Source of the DNA: Lachnospiraceae bacterium
GTDB lineage: Bacteria; Bacillota; Clostridia; Lachnospirales; Lachnospiraceae
Direction of reading: 5' to 3'
Length of the DNA stretch: 64,000 bases
Assembly (NCBI GenBank): GCA_910575565.1
Contig: CAJTFL010000022.1
Span: 1-64,000 of the forward strand
Part shown: positions 41,457 to 49,068 of the stretch, one piece after another
Position numbering within the stretch: the stretch's first letter is position 1
How the letters are laid out: each line of letters starts with the position of its first letter
Translations under genes and position numbers: made by a program
The notes under the pieces: model-generated
What the model saw: the letters and a program-made list of their open reading frames with translations, nothing else
What the model was told of the DNA's origin: nothing
Database searches by the model: none

Positions 41457-42311
41457 TTGGAAAGCTCTTGGAAAGTTTCTGACAAAAAGCAAAACGATTT
41501 TATAGACAGCTTTATTACTAACCAGGTAATTGGGCGAGGGCTGGATAAGCGAACGGAGAAGGCCTACCGTTTGGATTTAGAGCATTTTTATGCCTGGATG
41601 CAGGAGATGAAAGACAGCTCTCCCGCAGATGGAATAGAGTGGGAAAGGAAAATAGACCAGTATCTGTTGTATCTTTCTCGAGAAAAAAGACTGAGAACTT
41701 CTACCATTTCCAGAAAATATAGAGTGTTTGGGTATTTTTGGGCTTATTTGGCGCGGCAGGGAGTGGTCTCAGGAAACTACAATCCAAAACAGGTAAAGAC
41801 AGTTCAGATAGAGTCGGGAGCAGGAGCTCTCTCAAAAAGAGAGGTAGATGCTTTTTTTCAGGCCATAAGGAGGGAGCGGGAAGAGTTGGACAGCGATTTT
41901 CGCAGGCGGATTTGCCTGAGGGATCAGGTTATGATGGGGCTTTTGTTTTATCACGGAATAGAGATCAGTGAACTGTTAGGGTTAAATGTATCTGACTATA
42001 ATGTGAAAAGCAAAATTATGACCGTGCGGAAAAAGAGGAGAAAGGAACAGGCTGTCTATGTGTTTTCCAAAGAACTTAGAGAACAGATAGAACAGTGGAT
42101 TGAAGAACATGAATGCTTTGAGCGTGATGATGAATTTCGAGAAAAAATGTTTCTCTCTAAACTGGGGCGGCCGCTTTCTATGAAGATGGTCATTCTGATT
42201 TTTGAGAAGTACCGGAAGCTGGCTGGAATTGAGAAAGAATTTACGCCTAAGGATTTGAAGAACAGTTTGGGAAAATATGGACGAGAATTGGTGGAGGAGA
42301 AGAGTGGCTGA
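41457..42311 (+). CDS. catalytically dead tyrosine-recombinase homologue
   Basis: 284 aa with a TTG start at 41457 (GGAGG seven bases upstream). It has the SAM-like N-terminal core-binding domain (residues 15-110: RTEKAYRLDLEHFYAWMQE) and the catalytic-domain fold. In place of the first catalytic Arg (GLRxSEL) it has GIEISEL (residues 167-173). The HxLRH box is replaced by PKDLKNS (264-270), and the protein ends right after, so the nucleophilic Tyr is absent. It cannot recombine DNA, but DNA binding may remain. It is 52 bases upstream of the first glycosyltransferase gene and is transcribed with it. A role as regulator of the locus is inference. Confidence 0.85.
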   Translation: MESSWKVSDKKQNDFIDSFITNQVIGRGLDKRTEKAYRLDLEHFYAWMQEMKDSSPADGIEWERKIDQYLLYLSREKRLRTSTISRKYRVFGYFWAYLARQGVVSGNYNPKQVKTVQIESGAGALSKREVDAFFQAIRREREELDSDFRRRICLRDQVMMGLLFYHGIEISELLGLNVSDYNVKSKIMTVRKKRRKEQAVYVFSKELREQIEQWIEEHECFERDDEFREKMFLSKLGRPLSMKMVILIFEKYRKLAGIEKEFTPKDLKNSLGKYGRELVEEKSG

Positions 42312-42363
42312 TATAACGAACATCGAGCTTAAGTTGGAATTTATGTAAAGGGAGAGAATCATC

Positions 42364-43446
42364 TTGGAAAAAAATAAAATATTGATCGTTTGTGAGGCTT
42401 TTGGTGGAGGCGTATTCACTTATGTCTCTCAGCTTTGCAATGACATGGCAGATGATTTTAATGTATATTTAGCATATACGCTCAGACCCCAGACCCCAGA
42501 AAATTATAAAGATTTTCTTGATCCGAGAGTTCATCTGATTCAGACAAAAAACCTTACTGTCAGAGGATTGAGCAATATTTTTAATGATATCAAATGCATC
42601 CTGGAATTACGTGAAATCGAAAAAAGGATCGAGCCTGATATCATTCATCTGCACTCTTCTGTCGCAGGAGGAATGGGGCGTCTTGCATTTAAAGGTAAAA
42701 ATAATGCGGTTATCTACACACCACATGGATATGCTCACATTTTGATGGGTTCAGGCAGAAAAAGCTTTATGTACAAAGTTATGGAGATAATTCTTGGGCG
42801 CCTTTCTAACGCGATAACGCTCACTTGTTGCGAGAGCGAGGATAGTGTCGCGAAAACTTTCTGTAAGAGAACCGCGTATATTGAGACTGGTGTGAATTTA
42901 ACTGATCTTTCTGTGTCGCTTGACAGTATTGTTCCAGTAAAAAATGAAAAGTTTACGATATTTACCTTGGGCAGAATATGCGTTCAGAAACAACCTCGGG
43001 TATTCAATGCGATCGCCAAACTTGTGCCAGAGGCTAGATTTATATGGATTGGTAATGGTGAATTGGAAGACGAACTGACAGCTCCCAATATAGAAGTTAC
43101 GGGATGGAAACCTCGTAAAGAAGCGCTGGCTATGGCAAAAGGCGCAGATGCTTTTATTTTGTGTAGTCTTGGAGAGGCTATCGCGATGAGTCTCATTGAG
43201 AATATGTTCATGAAAAAGCTTATCCTTGTAAGCAATACTATGGGAAACAGAAGTGTAATTAAGGATAGTGTAAATGGATATATCTGTACCACGGCGGATG
43301 AATATGCTAAGAGGATAAAATCCGCTATGAAGCATTTCCCGTCGGAATTGCCTGAGAAAGCTTATCAAGATGTATTGACTATTTATAATACGGAAGTAAT
43401 GAAACTTAAATATATTAAGTTCTATAAAGCGTTGGTGGAGCCATGA
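42364..43446 (+). CDS. glycosyltransferase, GT4-type
   Basis: 360 aa with a TTG start and GGGAGAG upstream. Two Rossmann halves: ILIVCEAFGGGVFTYVSQL (acceptor side) and FTLGRICVQKQPRVFNAIAK then FIWIGNG plus ADAFILCSLGEAIAMSLIENM (the E-x7-E-like donor motif region). It is a GT-B retaining-type enzyme without signal peptide. It adds a sugar to the lipid-linked repeat at the inner membrane face; donor unknown. Overlaps the following gene by four bases (ATGA). AT-rich codon use compared with genes before 41 kb. Confidence 0.85.
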   Translation: MEKNKILIVCEAFGGGVFTYVSQLCNDMADDFNVYLAYTLRPQTPENYKDFLDPRVHLIQTKNLTVRGLSNIFNDIKCILELREIEKRIEPDIIHLHSSVAGGMGRLAFKGKNNAVIYTPHGYAHILMGSGRKSFMYKVMEIILGRLSNAITLTCCESEDSVAKTFCKRTAYIETGVNLTDLSVSLDSIVPVKNEKFTIFTLGRICVQKQPRVFNAIAKLVPEARFIWIGNGELEDELTAPNIEVTGWKPRKEALAMAKGADAFILCSLGEAIAMSLIENMFMKKLILVSNTMGNRSVIKDSVNGYICTTADEYAKRIKSAMKHFPSELPEKAYQDVLTIYNTEVMKLKYIKFYKALVEP

Positions 43447-45398
43447 AAAAATATGTTAAAAGAATAATTTCGTCAAGTATCTCTATGAAGACAAAAGAAT
43501 TGATTGATTTAATACAGGAAAGCGGTTGCCGGGTTGTGTCTTTTGATATATTCGATACTTTAATTAAGAGAAATACTAATAGACCAGAAGATGTGTTTAA
43601 ATTATTAGAAGATAGATATAATCGACAGTTTAAGGAAAGTAAACCGATTTCGAAGTTAAGAATAGAGTCTGAAATATATGCTAATGAAGAAACGTATAAC
43701 GAAGAAGTGACATTAGACGAAATATATGAAAGTTTTTTGACGGAATTTACTGAGGATAGGGTGGCATGGTTAAAAGAGAATGAAATAGAATTAGAACTCT
43801 TATTGTGTCAAATGAATTATGATATATTTCCAGCTTATGATTGGTGTATATCAAATAATATTAAAGTGTTGATAACATCAGATATGTATTTGCCTTTGGA
43901 AGTGATTTTGAAATTATTACATAAATCTGGATATAAAGGTTGGAATAAAATATATTTATCAAGTGAGGAAAAAATCCGAAAATCTACGGGAAATCTTTTT
44001 AAGAAAATATTACATGATGAAATGATCGATCCAATTGAAATGATTCATATTGGTGATGCGTTACAGGGTGATTATATTGCCCCTAAAAAAATAGGAATTA
44101 AGGCTGTACTAATTGAGAATCAGAAAAAAGGTAATGAATATTATAATAGGAAAATATTCAATAGAGAAAATAAAAAGTTAAAATATGAATATGGGATTTT
44201 AAATGCTTTCCTACAAAATAACTGTACTAGACAAAAAGACTTTTATCGTACATTGGGATACTGCGTTGTGGGTCCGATATTATATGGATATTGCAAATGG
44301 TTAGTAAACGAGCTTAACAATAATAGGATAAAGAAAATCTTCTTTTTAGCCAGGGAAGGTTATATTCTGGAAAAAGCATTTCAGGAATTTCGCGCAGACA
44401 ACATAGAGTACAATGTTATTCTTGTGTCAAGAAAGGCAACGGTCACTCCGTTGCTCTATAAAGCGAATTCATTAGATGATCTTATGAATTTGATTACAGT
44501 AACAAGAGTTAATTTTACTATAATGGATTTAGCGTTATCTTGTGGGATTGATCTCTTGACAATAGAAAAAGCAGTTTCTGGACTAAATGTTTCTATGGAT
44601 ACTAAAGTTGGGGAGTTGGGAACAGGGCAAAAAAAGGCTTTGTTTGATAGTATTCGAGAAAATGTGGCCAGTTTTTCAAAAGAGCAGGAAGAATATATAA
44701 AAGGATATTTAAAGCAAGTTGGTTTTTCTGGGAAGATCGCGGTTGCCGATGTAGGATGGCATGGAACAATACAGAGCGCGCTTCAAGCTATATTTCCAGA
44801 AAATGGTATAAAGGGGTTTTATATTGGTAAGAAGCATAAGAAAGGAAAACCCGATGTGGATTCAATGGCATTTTTATTTGATGATGAGAAAAATGACAGG
44901 ATTCGACAGGATATTATGGGGACAGTAGATTTGTTTGAAATTTTTTTCCTTTCGACAGACGGGTCGGCAAAAGAGTATGCGATAAATGACAGTGGAGAAT
45001 ATATATGTAAACAATATGAGCCGGAACAGTCTGATAGAAATGTAATTGATATTACTAAGCTGCAAGAAGAAGCGTTGCGATTTGTAAAAGAGTTTCGTGT
45101 GATAGATGAAGAACTTAACATAGACATGAATGCGGATATCTGCGAGGCCGGTTACAATAAACTTGTTAATTCAACGTCAATGAAAACGATGGAGCGATTT
45201 AAAGAGTTTTCATTTTTAAATGTTGACAAGCACTCGTTGGTTGCCGAACATACTTTAAAATATTATATGTTCAGACCTCAAAAATTTATTGAAGAATTTT
45301 TGAACAATGGAAATAAATCACTATTTCTCAAGAGTGTATTTATCGTTCCACTGCCATACATAAGAATTATAGATGCATTAAAAAAGATGGAAAGATAG
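43443..45398 (+). CDS. HAD-domain protein with large C-terminal domain
   Basis: 651 aa. Residues about 30-225 form a HAD phosphatase core: motif I VSFDIFDTLI (33-42), motif II LITSDMY (about 143), and motifs III-IV in HIGDALQGDY (about 203). Residues 270-651 form a second domain with FLAREGYILEKAF and VADVGWHGTIQSAL, often fused to HAD domains in capsule and LPS loci but without a known reaction. May dephosphorylate or transfer a sugar phosphate. Translationally coupled to the upstream glycosyltransferase. Confidence 0.75.
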   Translation: MKKYVKRIISSSISMKTKELIDLIQESGCRVVSFDIFDTLIKRNTNRPEDVFKLLEDRYNRQFKESKPISKLRIESEIYANEETYNEEVTLDEIYESFLTEFTEDRVAWLKENEIELELLLCQMNYDIFPAYDWCISNNIKVLITSDMYLPLEVILKLLHKSGYKGWNKIYLSSEEKIRKSTGNLFKKILHDEMIDPIEMIHIGDALQGDYIAPKKIGIKAVLIENQKKGNEYYNRKIFNRENKKLKYEYGILNAFLQNNCTRQKDFYRTLGYCVVGPILYGYCKWLVNELNNNRIKKIFFLAREGYILEKAFQEFRADNIEYNVILVSRKATVTPLLYKANSLDDLMNLITVTRVNFTIMDLALSCGIDLLTIEKAVSGLNVSMDTKVGELGTGQKKALFDSIRENVASFSKEQEEYIKGYLKQVGFSGKIAVADVGWHGTIQSALQAIFPENGIKGFYIGKKHKKGKPDVDSMAFLFDDEKNDRIRQDIMGTVDLFEIFFLSTDGSAKEYAINDSGEYICKQYEPEQSDRNVIDITKLQEEALRFVKEFRVIDEELNIDMNADICEAGYNKLVNSTSMKTMERFKEFSFLNVDKHSLVAEHTLKYYMFRPQKFIEEFLNNGNKSLFLKSVFIVPLPYIRIIDALKKMER

Positions 45399-45450
45399 AG
45401 ATTATATTCAAAAACTTACATTTACAAATTTCTAAAAATTAGGAAATATT

Positions 45451-46596
45451 ATGATTATTTATTTTGCGAGTGTTATTTTATCATGTTCTTTTACATATTT
45501 AGATACGTATAAGAAAAATCACGCTGAGAAGATTGGACTTGCGGGCTGGATTGCTATATTAATTTCGTGTTTTCTTGCAGGGGCAAGAGAAATAGGCGTT
45601 GGTTCGGATACAATCGGCTACGGGAGCATCATGTTTGAGGTCGCGACTAGGACGAACTCTTTAAGTGCGTATGTCAATTCAAATATTTCGTATGTAGCCC
45701 AGGCAGAGTTGGTATATCGGATTTTTATTTATCTTATATCCCGGATATCGAAAGATATTTTTTTTCAGTTTTTTATTATACAGTTTGTGATTATGCTATT
45801 TCTGTATAAAGGATTTAAAGAGAATCATCTCGGGAGGTATACGTGGTTGGCAATGTTTTTATACTATATGCTTTTTCTTGGTTTTTCTTTAAACCTTATG
45901 AGACAGAGTATGTCAATTGCGATTATCTTTTGGGGAATGCGGTACATAAAGCAGCGCGAATTTTTTAAATACTTACTGGTTGTGATTATTGCATCATCGT
46001 TTCAAATGACTTCTATAGTTAGTATTTTTTTGTATCCTTTTTATTACATATGCTTAGATGAGACGAAAAATTCAGCATCAAGGCTAACTAGATTTTGCCA
46101 TAGATATAGAAGGGCTATTAACATATGCATTTTGTTAATATCGGCCAGCGTTGTTATTGGCGCAAGAAATATTATAGGATTTGTAGCAAATCTTGGTATC
46201 AAAAAGTCATATTCAGTACAGTATAACAACATTAGAGGTGGAAAGCTGTTTAACAATTCCTCTTTAATTTTGATGATTATGTTTATATTTCCATTTTGGA
46301 TTTGGTATAGAAATATGCGACGAAAGAATGGAGAATTTAATTTTTATTTTATGACAAGCATAATTTCCATAATAATATGGCAGATAAGCGCGATATCACA
46401 AGAAATGTACAGGATCATACTATTTGCCTGGACGTTAATTCTTATTATGATTCCGAAGTATTTGCCCCTTATCAATTTAAAAAAAAATAGAACAATAATA
46501 GTACTTTATTATATGGCATTAGGGACATTCTATTTTGTCTATTATGCTGTGGTTATTGGAGCTAACAAAATATACCCATATGTGCTCAGAATATAG
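45451..46596 (+). CDS. O-antigen/capsule repeat polymerase, EpsG/Wzy type
   Basis: 381 aa, ten or more hydrophobic segments (for instance IIYFASVILSCSFTYL and FLYYMLFLGFSLNLMRQSM). The FFIIQFVIMLFLYKGF and LNLMRQSMSIAIIFWGMRYI sections and the early GAREIGVGSDTIGYG loop are typical of EpsG-family polymerases. Joins undecaprenyl-linked repeat units outside the membrane. Wzy proteins are poorly conserved, so the call uses topology, these motifs and the neighbouring Wzx and glycosyltransferases. Ends at the start of a repeat-rich gap. Confidence 0.85.
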   Translation: MIIYFASVILSCSFTYLDTYKKNHAEKIGLAGWIAILISCFLAGAREIGVGSDTIGYGSIMFEVATRTNSLSAYVNSNISYVAQAELVYRIFIYLISRISKDIFFQFFIIQFVIMLFLYKGFKENHLGRYTWLAMFLYYMLFLGFSLNLMRQSMSIAIIFWGMRYIKQREFFKYLLVVIIASSFQMTSIVSIFLYPFYYICLDETKNSASRLTRFCHRYRRAINICILLISASVVIGARNIIGFVANLGIKKSYSVQYNNIRGGKLFNNSSLILMIMFIFPFWIWYRNMRRKNGEFNFYFMTSIISIIIWQISAISQEMYRIILFAWTLILIMIPKYLPLINLKKNRTIIVLYYMALGTFYFVYYAVVIGANKIYPYVLRI

Positions 46597-46769
46597 CTTA
46601 TCGGAATTTGCGGAGCAAATTTCGATAAAAGGAGCGAAGCGCCGTAAATCTAATGACAGGGTTCGCGAAGCGGTTCCTGGAATATAGCTTACAAGAAGTT
46701 CGCTTGCTTGCAAGGGCGAACTTCGTAAGCTAACGAACGGCATTGCCGTGAGTGATAATATAGCTTACA
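46593..46769 (+). repeat. three AATATAGCTTA repeats with hairpin spacers
   Basis: AATATAGCTTA occurs at 46593-46603, 46680-46690 and 46759-46769. The intervals hold hairpins GAATTTGC/GCAAATTTC and AAGTTCGC/GCGAACTT. The last copy ends 10 bases before the ribosome site of the next gene. No coding content. Confidence 0.75.
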
Positions 46770-46787
46770 AGTTAAAGGATGTTTTTT

Positions 46788-47837
46788 ATGAATGATTTAG
46801 TTACAATCATTGTACCTGTATATAAATGTGAAAAATATATAAGAAAATGTATTGAAAGCATTATTGCTCAAACTCATGCTAGCATAGAACTTATCCTTGT
46901 GCTAGATGGCATTTTTGATAATAGTGATAAAATCTGTAGAAAATACGCTCAGAGTGATAAAAGGATTAGGGTTATAGAACAGCAAAATCAAGGGGTATCC
47001 ATAGCTAGAAATACAGGTATGAAGGCATCAGTTGGAGATTGGGTTGTTTTTGTTGATGGAGATGATTGGTTAGAGCAAGATTTCATAAGCAAAATGCTTT
47101 CATATGCGGACGGCTCTGTGGATATTGCTATTTGCGATTATTATGCTGAATATAGCAATGAATCAAAGTGCGAAAAGTTCTTTAACTATGATGATTACAT
47201 ATTTCAGCATGAGGAAATGTCTGCGATTATGTGGAATTGTCTGATACCTATAGGATGTGGCAACACTGGTTCCTGTACAAATGTTGGGGTTCCTTGGGCA
47301 AAGATATATCGATCGTCTTTTTTAAGAGATAACCATCTTAAATTCAAACCTGGACTAAGCAGAATGCAGGATATGGTTTTTAATCTGTATGCTTTTTCAG
47401 CCGCAAAGAAGGTTATATATAAAAGCATACCGCTTTACCATTATAATAAAAACGACGGCGCGTCAACGATAGCGTTTAGACCAATGTTTAATGATACAGT
47501 TCGTGACATTAATAGTGCGGTTCACGAATTTGTTGAATACAGTGGAGAAAAAGAAATATTAAATATAATGTACTGTAAGAATATTATGCTGTTACTTGAG
47601 ATTGTAAAGTTGCAATTTGTCATGGATAGAACAAAGAAAATACATAAAAAATTTGATGAAATACGTGACATATTAAGAGAAGACAGTATGAATCTCAGCC
47701 TTAAAAAGTATGATCCTAGATATTTAAATTTTAAATCTAAGATGGCTGGTTTTTTACTAAAGCATAAAATGGTTGAGCTAGTATATTTATATGTTTATAT
47801 AAAGACTTATAAAAAGTTGAGATATATAAGAAAATAA
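46788..47837 (+). CDS. glycosyltransferase family 2
   Basis: 349 aa from ATG 46788 (AAAGG nine bases upstream; an ATG at 46779 is too close). GT-A fold: VTIIVPVYKCEKYIRKCIES at the N-terminus, the SIELILVLDG strand, and the DxD motif in VVFVDGDDWLE (about residue 95). C-terminal 130 residues carry helices typical of capsule GT2 enzymes. Inverting transferase with a nucleotide-sugar donor, cytoplasmic. Donor not predictable. Confidence 0.9.
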   Translation: MNDLVTIIVPVYKCEKYIRKCIESIIAQTHASIELILVLDGIFDNSDKICRKYAQSDKRIRVIEQQNQGVSIARNTGMKASVGDWVVFVDGDDWLEQDFISKMLSYADGSVDIAICDYYAEYSNESKCEKFFNYDDYIFQHEEMSAIMWNCLIPIGCGNTGSCTNVGVPWAKIYRSSFLRDNHLKFKPGLSRMQDMVFNLYAFSAAKKVIYKSIPLYHYNKNDGASTIAFRPMFNDTVRDINSAVHEFVEYSGEKEILNIMYCKNIMLLLEIVKLQFVMDRTKKIHKKFDEIRDILREDSMNLSLKKYDPRYLNFKSKMAGFLLKHKMVELVYLYVYIKTYKKLRYIRK

Positions 47838-47864
47838 GCGCTAAACTATTGAAGGATTGAGAAG

Positions 47865-49034
47865 ATGGATTTTTATACGGAAGATTTGATTAACGAAATA
47901 AATAGTACGGAGGAATGCGATTTTATCGCGTGCGCGGTTACGTTTTTGCACGCGATTGGGATAAACGCGGCAATTAAACAGCTTTTTGATCAGGGTATAA
48001 GATTAAAGGGATATGTGTTAATACTTGCGCATCCGACTACAGGACGGATTTTAAAAGAGGAAGATTTTCAACTAGATAATACAGATATTGTTGTAAGAAA
48101 TTACGCAGATAGATATAGAGAATGCCATCATGTTGCTTTTAAAGGAAGATGGCTGGCCATCAAAGAAGCGTCAAAGAAGAAACAAGTTAAAAAAATATAT
48201 GTTGTGTGGACAGAATTGGATTATCGATGGTATGAGATAATGACCCATATTAAGTGGAGCTATCAATTGTGCTATATAAGAATTGATGATGGTGGCGGTT
48301 CATATGTTGACCAGTTTAAGAATAGCTTTATGGTAGAAATGTATGAACGTATTAGCTCCAGGTTTGACAAATGCAAAGCGTTTTATAGAATTTTTTTTAG
48401 GTGTAGTTTTAATAAAATCTTACAAAAACAATTAATAAGTCATGGTAACTATATTGATAATAGAATCTTTAGGGCGTCGGGACATAATCAAGGGATATTT
48501 ACTCCTAACGAGGAGATAATTCCCTATTATAGGGCTGAGTTTAAGAGGATAGGAAGAACGATTCCTAAAGAAGTTATATCTATATGTTCCGCGGCAGTTT
48601 TGGTAAATACACAGTGTCTGGCCGAGAACAAAATAACGGATGGCCATCTGGATTTGAATCTGTATGAAAAAGTTGTAGATATTGCCAGGGAAATAGGATT
48701 ATCTGTTGTACTTAAACCGCACCCAAGGGAATTAAATGTAGAAAAATATAAAAGGTTGAGAATCAAACTTATCCCGTCAGATACAGCGCAGGAAGCGATC
48801 CTGGCGAATCTGGAAGAGAAGCCAAAGTGCATTGTTAGCATCTTCTCATCTGCTTTATTAAATGCGTGGGGGCTGTTTGATATTCCGGCAATTAGCCTGG
48901 CTAAGATCATGTTGAAAGAAGAGATCAATGAGGAGTTTAGAAGGCAGCTTATGGATTTTATAAAACAGTACAACGGCGTGTTTCTTTTTCCTGAATCTTA
49001 TGAGAAGTTTAAAAATGCCATTCAGTCTCTGTAA
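47865..49034 (+). CDS. GT-B transferase, candidate sialyl/legionaminyl transferase
   Basis: 389 aa. The C-terminal half has the two motifs of bacterial GT52/GT38-type sialyltransferases: LKPHPRE (about residues 283-289, HP motif binding CMP) and SIFSSALLNAWG (about 325-336, SS motif). N-terminal FIACAVTFLHAIGINAAIKQ fits the acceptor-side Rossmann fold. Similarity to polysialyltransferase-type families is by motifs only. The presence of a full CMP-nonulosonate pathway downstream makes this the best candidate to add legionaminic acid. Ribosome site AAGGATTGAGAAG. Confidence 0.6.
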   Translation: MDFYTEDLINEINSTEECDFIACAVTFLHAIGINAAIKQLFDQGIRLKGYVLILAHPTTGRILKEEDFQLDNTDIVVRNYADRYRECHHVAFKGRWLAIKEASKKKQVKKIYVVWTELDYRWYEIMTHIKWSYQLCYIRIDDGGGSYVDQFKNSFMVEMYERISSRFDKCKAFYRIFFRCSFNKILQKQLISHGNYIDNRIFRASGHNQGIFTPNEEIIPYYRAEFKRIGRTIPKEVISICSAAVLVNTQCLAENKITDGHLDLNLYEKVVDIAREIGLSVVLKPHPRELNVEKYKRLRIKLIPSDTAQEAILANLEEKPKCIVSIFSSALLNAWGLFDIPAISLAKIMLKEEINEEFRRQLMDFIKQYNGVFLFPESYEKFKNAIQSL

Positions 49035-49068
49035 GAATTCAAAATAAGGTTTTGCAAAGGAGAATTAT

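Noticed and set aside
41457..42311. Integrase of an integrative element
   Set aside because: Catalytic Arg, His and Tyr positions are absent and the gene starts a biosynthetic operon; no excisionase or att repeats were seen.
46593..46769. Possible CRISPR-like array at AATATAGCTTA repeats
   Set aside because: Repeat is only 11 bases, just three copies, and intervals are unequal and palindromic.
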